Assembly (NCBI GenBank): GCA_016808115.1
Contig: JAEQBH010004127.1
Location: forward strand, 372,001 to 436,000
DNA length: 64,000 nucleotides
Source of the DNA: Tetrastigma voinierianum
Lineage: Eukaryota; Streptophyta; Magnoliopsida; Vitales; Vitaceae
Reading direction: 5' to 3'
Shown: positions 57,146 through 64,000 of the stretch, piece by piece
Numbering within the stretch: position 1 is the first letter of the stretch
How the letters are laid out: each line of letters begins with the position of its first letter
The notes under the pieces: model-generated
What the model saw: only the letters and a program-made list of their open reading frames with translations
What the model was told of the DNA's origin: nothing
The model's database searches: none
Translations under genes and position numbers: made by a program

Positions 57146-57557
57146 GTTTTTGAGCGCCGTTCTTGGAGACTATGTGCTCAAGTTGGCGATTGAGCACAAC
57201 CATCACCTCTTAGAGGAAAGGATGGGCAAGAAACACCAACCCATCGTGGTTGGTAGAGTCTAGGTTGGACTCGAAAAGCGGGAGCCGAAGCTCCTTGGGA
57301 GCGGCCAAGCTTAAAATGTTTTCTTTTCTTTTTTTCTATTTCGTAGTTAGTTTTGAGTTTTTAATAAATTTTTCGTGCTTGATTTTGTTTTTACGTGTTT
57401 TAGTTTTTAATTTGGGGGTTCTTGGGGATTCAAATACGGTTTTGGAAGCTAAAAGGTTGAAGCTTGGATTCAATAATTTTGGGGCGGCAAGAACGAGAAA
57501 CCATATTCAAGCATCCCCTTCATTTAGACTTTAAGTCCAAATGAAGGGGTGTTCTTT
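57146..57557 (+). other. Deleted interior after the second G LTR
   Basis: GTTTTTGAGCGCCGTTCTTGG (primer-site type) is joined directly to AGACTATGTGCTCAAG, which matches 51104, and then follows 51104-51480 in order. The gag-like part (49890-51100 equivalent) is absent. This shows a tandem LTR-interior-LTR-interior arrangement with a deletion that starts just after the primer site. Confidence 0.7.
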
Positions 57558-57692
57558 ACGTTCCAATGAACCTGTAACCACACCAGACACAAAATCAAGG
57601 ATCTAGCCACAAAAACTATAGAATTATTATAAAATAAATGTGAAAATGACGAACCGACGTGAGTGTAAGATGAGTGTTTTAGGCACTCATCA
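57558..57692 (-). repeat. Inverted start of a C family LTR
   Basis: The reverse complement of 53028-53162. On the minus strand it starts TGATGAGTGCCTAAAACACTC at 57692 and continues through TTATTTTATAATAATTCTAT, CACAAAATCAAGG (plus-strand view) and TCCAATGAACC. Only the first 135 bp are present. It forms the right end of the composite, directly against target copy TCTTC (57693-57697). Confidence 0.85.
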
Positions 57693-59431
57693 TCTTCCCA
57701 TAGGTACTGGAAGGAGCGTTATTTTTTTGTCAGCGGTCGTCATTGGGATTATAATCCCTCTGACCGTGAGGATACACTCGGCGTTCCGGTCGTCTGGACT
57801 ACTCTTGAGAACCTACGTAAGTTCCCCTTTTTATCAGTTGGGTTTGGTCTCCGAGGGCTAAGGGATATTTCTAACTTTGGCTTAGTTGTGCGATCTTCAG
57901 GTGTTCGTCCCGACCTTAGTCCCAAGGACGTAGAGGTGAAGCGGAAGCTAGTTAAGCGTGGCCCACGTGCGTATTTTGAGCTCATTAGGTCGGATATCCA
58001 CGGGCCTTACGGTTGAAGTCCTCACGACCTCGACTTTGAGGCCTTCTCCGCCCTACGTATCATCAAATATCTGCTTTTGAGGCCTCTCCACCTCAGGTGT
58101 GCGACCTTCTCATGGGGCCCTCTGCATTGTAAAGCCCGCTCGGGAGAGAGTATTCAAGCAGTGGAGCGTTGTCCGAAGAGGAGGAGTGTGAAGCTTCGAA
58201 AACCTCATACCTCCCACGAGAGGGAGTTCCGGCTTCGAGGGTAAGACCCCCAGTTGGGCGTCTTCTCCGTCGCGTGCGCGAGGCGGGGGTCCCAGTCGAT
58301 GCTCGGTTCGGGCGGCGCCATCGCCCACGGCCGGGGCGCCGACCGGCGCCGGGTCCTTCGAGCTTTTGCTCCTCCTCTGCTGCAATGGCTAAAGGTCTTT
58401 CGAGAAGGGCTGTAGAGCCTCCGTTGGAGGTTATGCCCTTTTCAGTTCGGAGTCCTCCGGCTTAGAGCATTGAGCTCCCTTCTTCAATGCCGGAAGACGT
58501 GGGGAGGGTCCCCTTAGAGCCGAGAGAGAAGAGGATTCGTTTCTTGTCAACGCAGAGCTCGCTGCTTGGGCAATCTCGTCTATTCTTCGGGACTCTGACC
58601 TCAGGAGGGCGGATGCCTTGCCCGTTGAGGAGGCTCTGGCTCTGTCGCTCCAGGGGATTGTCTCTGTAAGTTCATATGCTTTCGTTTGTTCGTTTCAGTT
58701 CATCTAATCACTATTTTACGTTATGCATTAATTTCACCTTGCTTCTTGGCAGATGGCTACCCATGAAGGCAGCTGGGAGGGTGCTCTTCTTCGGGGGCTG
58801 CTAGGGCCGTAGAAACCTCTGAACTAAAGTCGCCTCCCTGACCTTTGAGAGGGCCGACTTGTGAGCTCGGATACAAATCTTGACTAAGGATGTGGTGAAA
58901 CATAAATCCGATGAGCACCACCTCTCAACAACGGGCGGTACGTGTTGAAAGGACAAGAAAGGCAGGGGGCTTAAGGGTTGTCGGGTGTTTAGCGGGTTGC
59001 CGGGGAGGTGTGCTAGGGATTGGCTGCAATAAGGCTTGTCTTCTTCAGACCAAGCCAGAGTGGGGACTCCGGCCCGAGAGCTCCGTAGGCCGGTTGGCCC
59101 GGAGGGGTGCATTGCGGCTGCGTCGCCCGGACCTTGGAGGCGAGGCTCGGTCAGCCCCGGAGGGATGGGGTGATGGTGGGTGGGGGCGGGGCGCACCTTG
59201 TGGGCCTCGGATGGCTTGCTGCTTTTCAGCGCCGAGCTGGTAAAGCTTTCGGGTTTGGACCTCGGCTTCGAGTTCTGGCGGAGTGGAAGAGTCCCCTTTC
59301 AGGGTGGCGGATCGGGGTGTCTTTACGTGCCTCCGGCCCATCATGGTTTTGGAGAACCTGCCAAGGCTAGCTCTCCTTCCTTGCCTGTAGGAACTTCGCC
59401 TTCTGTTCAGAGCCCTGCGTCCGATGTCTGA
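57693..59431 (+). pseudogene. Gag-like gene H, 3' part with a spliced intron
   Basis: From 57698 the frame is open for over 100 codons without an ATG: RYWKERYFFVSGRHWDYNPS, DTLGVPVVWTTLENLRKFPF, LVVRSSGVRPDLSPKDVEVK, ending at a stop at 58014-58016. Then come a Pro/Arg-rich GC-rich variable zone (58180-58470), DSDLRRADALPVEEALALSL with QGIVS (about 58590-58665), an 87-bp intron, MATHEGSWEGAL, and a coiled-coil-like LTFERADLRAQIQILTKDVV (58830-58900). The last open frame ends at 59429-59431 (ASSPSLPVGTSPSVQSPASD). Several stops and frameshifts. Confidence 0.65.
58666..58752 (+). other. Predicted intron in gene H
   Basis: Donor GTAAGTT at 58666, acceptor TTGCTTCTTGGCAG ending at 58752, with a T-rich interior. 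Joining the flanks keeps QGIVS in frame with MATHEG. Related gag-like genes have an intron at this kind of position as far as I recall. Confidence 0.55.
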
Positions 59432-59518
59432 GCTTCCTTGTACACCTTTTGTTTGTTTTGGTTAACTCCGGGCTTTGGGCCTGGGACATGTGTAATGCCA
59501 TTCTTGGCTTTGATACTT
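59432..59518 (+). other. 3' flank of gene H
   Basis: T-rich stretch TTTTGTTTGTTTTGGTTAAC and CGGGCTTTGGGCCTGGG follow the last coding block, a likely 3' untranslated region. No polyadenylation signal can be assigned. Confidence 0.35.
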
Positions 59519-60954
59519 GATGAATACACATTTGAGTGATAATTATGAGAGAATCGAACACATTTAAACCACAATGTACTCACATTTGGCATAAGAGCAG
59601 TACCCAATCTCTTACGTGTTTTTGAGACTTGTGCATGTCTTTTAGGTTTAAAAGCGTAAGTGCGAGGATGCTTCGGGAAGCTAATATGAAGCAATGTAGA
59701 TGTGGGTGAGCAATTGTGACGAAGTCTCGGGAACCCAGTGAAGCAAGAAGCAGGAGGACAAGTCTGCGGTAGGACTTAAAGTCCTACCGGGGTAGAACTT
59801 TCTAGCGCGATGGACAAGTCCTACGGTAGGACTTAAAGTCCTACGGGCGCTTCTTTGGAAAAGTGGACGGTGGTAACTCCCCCTCAGGTAGGACCCAAAG
59901 TCCTCTGGGTGGGACCTGATGGCTGCGGGAATTGTCAGAATTCACTCCATCTTGAGGGGCACTCTCGGAAGCAAACAAAAATGGGAGGATCACTTTGGAA
60001 GGGACATAAAGGAGATACAAGCATTTTAGGGATCTTCTTTTCTCTCGGAATTTTTGGCTTTCTTTTTTAGTTCTTCAATTCTAGGGTTTAAGTAATAATA
60101 GTTTTCTCATCTTCTCGAGAGTGGTACTTTGTAGATCCAGTTCGAGATTTCCTTTTTCTTTTAGAAGTTTCGGATTAGAGGTTTGCAATCTTTCGAGCTA
60201 AATAATATTTGTTCTACTTTAAATCTTCGTATTATATATTCCTCATTCTCAGTTTTACAAGTTAACTTTGATTTCTTCAAGATCATGTTTTTATGATTAA
60301 TTGTTCTTCAACTTTAATCATTCATATAAATTTTATGGAGTTCTAAACCCCTACTGCTGGGATCATACGGGAAACTCACGATCAGGTAAAGTCCCTCAAT
60401 TCCTCTATTGATTTTAAGCCAGTTGTGTAATATTGATCACTTGTGTAGAAGGTTTAAACCATTAGTTAGGCAAATTCTTGACAGCGTGTTAGCAGAGATG
60501 TTCGGTACCGTTGTGCTTGATCATAATGCCAACTAAGGGTTCGTTTTAATTGAGAACAAGTGTTTAGTATTTCTCGATCATCTTTATTTTCCAAAGGCAT
60601 TCAAAGATAAATCCTCCATCGACGACCGTTTCTCAATGGTTCCTAGATGAGTTTATAAAATAAGAGGTGGGACTTACATGATCAAAGTGAGTGGAACCCT
60701 AAAAATCCGGCAATTGTCTTTCTATTTTTAAAACATTCAAACCAATCAACCATTGATAAGCAAACACAACATTACAGTTTTCTTTAAACCATACTTTTAG
60801 TGAAATAGCTCCTATTGATCAATAGAATCAAACCACTCCACTGTGGAAATAACACATCAAGATTCCACAGTATTACAATGCTAAACGACTATAATTCCTA
60901 CGCTTGGGAATAGAATTAGGCATACTAATCGGAATGACAATACTGATGAATATC
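59519..60954 (+). mobile_element. LTR-like region I
   Basis: Carries a family-specific palindrome cluster (59767-59900), then TTCTAGGGTTTAAG (60077) and, near 60830-60910, CACTCCACTGTGGAA and CTACGCTTGGGAATAGAATTA, decayed forms of the U5 end seen in LTRs B, C and G. A possible start is TGATGAATACACATTTGAGTG at 59519. There is no partner LTR, so this is a probable, not proven, LTR. The frame at 59855-60070 lies across the third palindrome and is probably not a gene. LTR L abuts it at 60955. Confidence 0.5.
59767..59912. repeat. GTAGGAC/GTCCTAC palindrome cluster
   Basis: CGGTAGGAC-TTAAA-GTCCTACCG at 59767-59789 is a perfect inverted pair. GTAGGAC-TTAAA-GTCCTAC recurs at 59826-59844, preceded by another GTCCTAC. 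GGTAGGACCCAAAGTCC at 59887 is a decayed third copy. Spacing is about 57-60 bp. Confidence 0.85.
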
Positions 60955-63900
60955 TGTCACGCCCCACACTCGCACAGGCGTGATGGAGTCTTGTGACCTT
61001 GTGTTGAAGCTGGGACTCTTTAACCTTTTCTTTTCGGCGCGCTGTCTGTTTTTAAATTCGTATACCTGATTTACGCCAATAACAAAATCTTTTACATATA
61101 CATTATACATACCACCATAGTGGCATTCATTATATTCTATACACATATCTTGAGTCCCTTTATTTGTACTAATACAATTTCACTATTACAAAACTATACA
61201 TATACGTCGATGAAAATCGAGGAAGTTGCTTGAGGAGCAGTGCGGTGAGGCACCTACCAAATGATGGTATTCATGTTCTATACAGCGAGTCCATTACTTC
61301 TCAATATACAAAACTTATACCTATTCAAAAATACAAAAGATTCTGCGAGGCGGTCGGTGAAGCACCTATCTACGAGCACAGTGCATCTCTTGATGTGGGA
61401 TGTCATGTCCTCTATCCTTGTCTTCTGCTTCTGTACCTACACGGATTAAAACCCATGCTAAGCTTTATGCTTAGTGGGAAACATATACATGGACGACCAA
61501 TAACATTGATCGTCGCAAGCTTAATCGAATGCATTCTTATACTCATACAGATCATATACTTATGACTTCTAACACTTGTCATCTTGTCTAATGCCTTTCA
61601 TGTGGTTCGAAAGATGTGCATATATCATATCATTCCTTATCTATCACATATACTTTGCCTTTTCATTTGCTTATATCGTATACTTGATTTATTTCATATT
61701 ATTTCTTGTATCATGTTCTTTGAAAGTTTCCTATACTTTCATGTTCATTTCCTTTCATGTTCGTATATTGTGCATGTATCATATACTTTCATATCTCATA
61801 TACTTTCATATAACCTATCTTATACTGTCCTATACTTTTATCTACATTCTTATACTTTTCATATACGGTACTTTTGTATGCTTTCATCTGGTACTTTTCA
61901 TGTACTGTACTTTCATATGCTTTCATACATATAATTTACACATGCTTATGCAATCTTATACTTTCTTATCATATCATGTTTCATTTCAGGTCGTTTACAT
62001 TTTTCTTCTTGTTCTTGTCAACATATACTTGTCACTGTTTACATATATTATCACATAGCAATGTTATGCTTCTAATATCATGTCATGTACTTTTATCATT
62101 TCCGAATCATGTGCATATACGTGTCATTTGTTTTATGTTTCATACTTTTGCATAAACCTTAGAAGTGGATAAAGGAAATATAAAAGCCCAGGAAGGCCCA
62201 TTTGTACTCAGCATGCCAACGAGTCTGGTCTATAAGGGCCGAAGCGTCATTATCATTGTTAATGCGAGCCAATGACCATCTATAAGGGCCCGAAGGCGCT
62301 GTTATCATTATATGAGACAATGACCATCTATAAGGGCCCGGTATTTGTTAGCCTACGGGATTAAAGCTTCGTGCTAAGCTTTTCACGCTTAGTGGGAAAC
62401 ATATACCCGGGACCGACCCAGCTAACTATGATCGTCGCAACAAATACACTTATCTTATCATTTTCATATAACATACACTTCTATCATGTGACGTTTGACA
62501 TATAACTTTCCATATCATTTATTTCTTATTCTAGTACTTATCATTTGATCTATTATCTTTCTAATGGTTCATATTACATATCCTATTCTGTGCATGTCAT
62601 ATTCGTATACATATATTACTTTCATGGTTATATACTATACCATTTGTTATGTTCTATTTTCATGTATTGTTATCATGTATTGTCATCGTGTACTGTTTTC
62701 ACGTACTGTTATCATGTACTGTGTTCATGTACTAATTTCACATCTTCATATTAATATCTTTGGAACAATATCGTTCATGTACTATTTTCATATACTGTTT
62801 TCCTGTTATACTTTTCATATTACTTTCTCTTTCATGTACTGTACTTGTTCATATACTTTTCGTGTACCGTACTTTGTACTTTCCATATACTTTTCGTGTA
62901 CTGTACTTTGTACTTTCCATATACTGTATTCATGTACTGTTTCATGTACTATGTACTTTTCATATACTATCATATTTCATATACCGTCATCTTGTACTTT
63001 TCATATATTGTATTATCATATTAACTTTTCAGATCATTTTACATTCTTATACATTTTCATATATCATGTTGGATCGTATGTCTCATGTTCTGAGCTTATC
63101 ATCACATACTTGGTCTTAATATTCTCGAGATCATATCATATCTTTCACATGTCATATTCAAATCATTTGTTTATGTTTCATGCTGTATAAACCTTAGAAG
63201 TGGATAAAGGAAACTATAAGGGCCCAGTATTTGTACTCCTTTGTCTGAAGCGTTAATTACATAAAGAATTTAAAGTTATTTGTTATCTGTCTGAACAATG
63301 ACCATCATATGAGATCCGAAGTATTTGTAATGACCCCTGACGGTCAGTGATGTCGATATCTTTGTAGACTTGTTTTTCCCTAATTGGCATGCCCATCTAT
63401 CCCTCTACCAGGTTCTAAGAAGACAATCCATTTTATTACATTTTATGTACATATCTCATCTACATGAATAACTATTGTTATCATGTATGTTGATGAATAT
63501 ACACTATTATTTATTTCGTGCGTAATACCTTCACGTATTTCAACGAAACTTCCGTATTGTTGTTCTCATATTTCTTTACAATACGTATATTCCTTATCTT
63601 TTCTATCATTTAGTTTTGTCTTCGTATCATATATGTAATCCTATCATATATCATAAATGCATCTATGCACTCTTGTATTCATATATTCATATATATCTTT
63701 ATCTATTCATATCCCTTTATATCATTTATGCATCATATCCTTTATGCGTTTCTATCATGATTTAGCTATTCATGTACTTTCTATATTTCTATCATGTATG
63801 CTTTTACTCATTAATGTGTTCCTATCATGTTCCATCTATTCGTCTATGTATGACAATCATATATTCATATCATATACTCTTATATTCATATCATGTACTC

Positions 63901-64000
63901 ATATTTATTTCTTTACAATACATGTATATCATTTCATATATGTCTATTCTATATCGCATTTCGTTCATATTTTAGCTATTCATATTCCATCTATTCACTC
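60955..64000 (-). mobile_element. LTR L (chromovirus type), partial, minus strand
   Basis: The plus strand begins TGTCACGCCCCACACTCGC at 60955, equivalent to the end of LTR J (TGTAACGCCCC at 15994) read on the minus strand. Minus-strand blocks CCACTATGGTGGTA (61110) and, at 61440-61480, CTTAGTGGG...ATCCGTGTAGGTAC (plus strand CCCATGCTAAGC) match E2 LTR blocks at 25112 and 24880-24925. Most of the rest is low-complexity repeat. The LTR start lies beyond 64000. Confidence 0.6.
61560..63990. repeat. Low-complexity CATGTACTTTCATATA region with ~1-kb higher-order copies
   Basis: Degenerate words such as TCATGTACTGT, TTTCATATACT and TCATGTACTTT fill 61600-62150, 62450-63180 and 63460-63990. Between them, more complex blocks recur: ATAAACCTTAGAAGTGGATAA starts at 62152 and 63187 (1035 bp apart), and GCTAAGC-TT...CTTAGTGGGAAACATATAC occurs at about 61455 and 62375. 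CTATAAGGGCC(C)G repeats about every 50 bp at 62231-62340. All frames across it are rich in Tyr, Phe, Ser and His and are artefacts. Confidence 0.85.

Noticed and set aside
58110..59370. Overlapping frames on both strands in the most GC-rich part of the window, suggestive of a host gene
   Set aside because: The plus strand is better explained as the variable and coiled-coil parts of gag-like gene H. The minus-strand frames are shadows, and the GC-rich composition simply lowers stop frequency.
61576..63190. Overlapping plus-strand frames of up to 208 codons rich in Tyr, Phe, Ser and Cys that look like membrane proteins
   Set aside because: The region is degenerate CATGTACTTTCATATA repeat. All three frames give similar low-complexity translations and nothing matches a known family.

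Overview
The window is a block of plant nuclear intergenic DNA built almost entirely of nested, decayed transposable elements. I found no intact host gene, tRNA, rRNA or CRISPR array. A flowering plant, probably a eudicot, is indicated by Ty3/gypsy chromovirus pol with chromodomain remains, CACTA (En/Spm) transposons with TNP2-type transposase, Athila/Tat-style long-terminal-repeat (LTR) elements with only gag-like coding, and a captured plant mitochondrial-carrier exon. The species cannot be named from this. Element letters are my own labels.

Layout. 1-6084: right-hand part of CACTA element A (minus strand), with a TNP2 pseudogene, a four-unit array of ~188 bp and a terminal inverted repeat (TIR) at 6057-6084. 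6085-~10080: 3' end of retroelement B with its LTR from 8172. ~10080-21176: chromovirus E1 on the minus strand, with broken LTR fragments at its 3' end and solo LTR J (15994-18304) inside its gag. 21308-37548: chromovirus E2 on the plus strand, head-to-head with E1. Solo LTR F1 (21838-23940) sits in its 5' LTR, and the non-autonomous retroelement D (28246-34177) sits in its RNase H region. 37549-47817: chromovirus F2, whose 5' LTR is split by CACTA element K (38771-44514); K carries a piece of a mitochondrial carrier gene. ~47865-59431: gag-like gene H, split by a 9.4-kb composite insertion (48254-57692) made of LTR families G and C and bounded by a perfect 5-bp duplication. ~59520-60954: LTR-like region I. 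60955-64000: minus-strand LTR L, mostly low-complexity CATGTACTTTCATATA-type sequence.

How it fits together. The order of nesting can be read from interrupted frames and target-site duplications (TSDs). J interrupted E1, F1 and D interrupted E2, K interrupted F2, and the G/C composite interrupted H in phase. Elements B, C, D and G lack visible pol and would have depended on enzymes supplied by relatives. Coding regions are mosaics of clean stretches and stretches dense in small indels, so part of the decay may be assembly error.

The most unusual signals are four. First, the ~188-bp repeat unit is shared by a DNA transposon and several LTR families, in both orientations. Second, several LTR families each carry a cluster of their own palindrome. 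Third, the composite insertion ends in two opposed LTR starts yet has a perfect TSD. Fourth, CACTA element K carries a transduplicated carrier exon.
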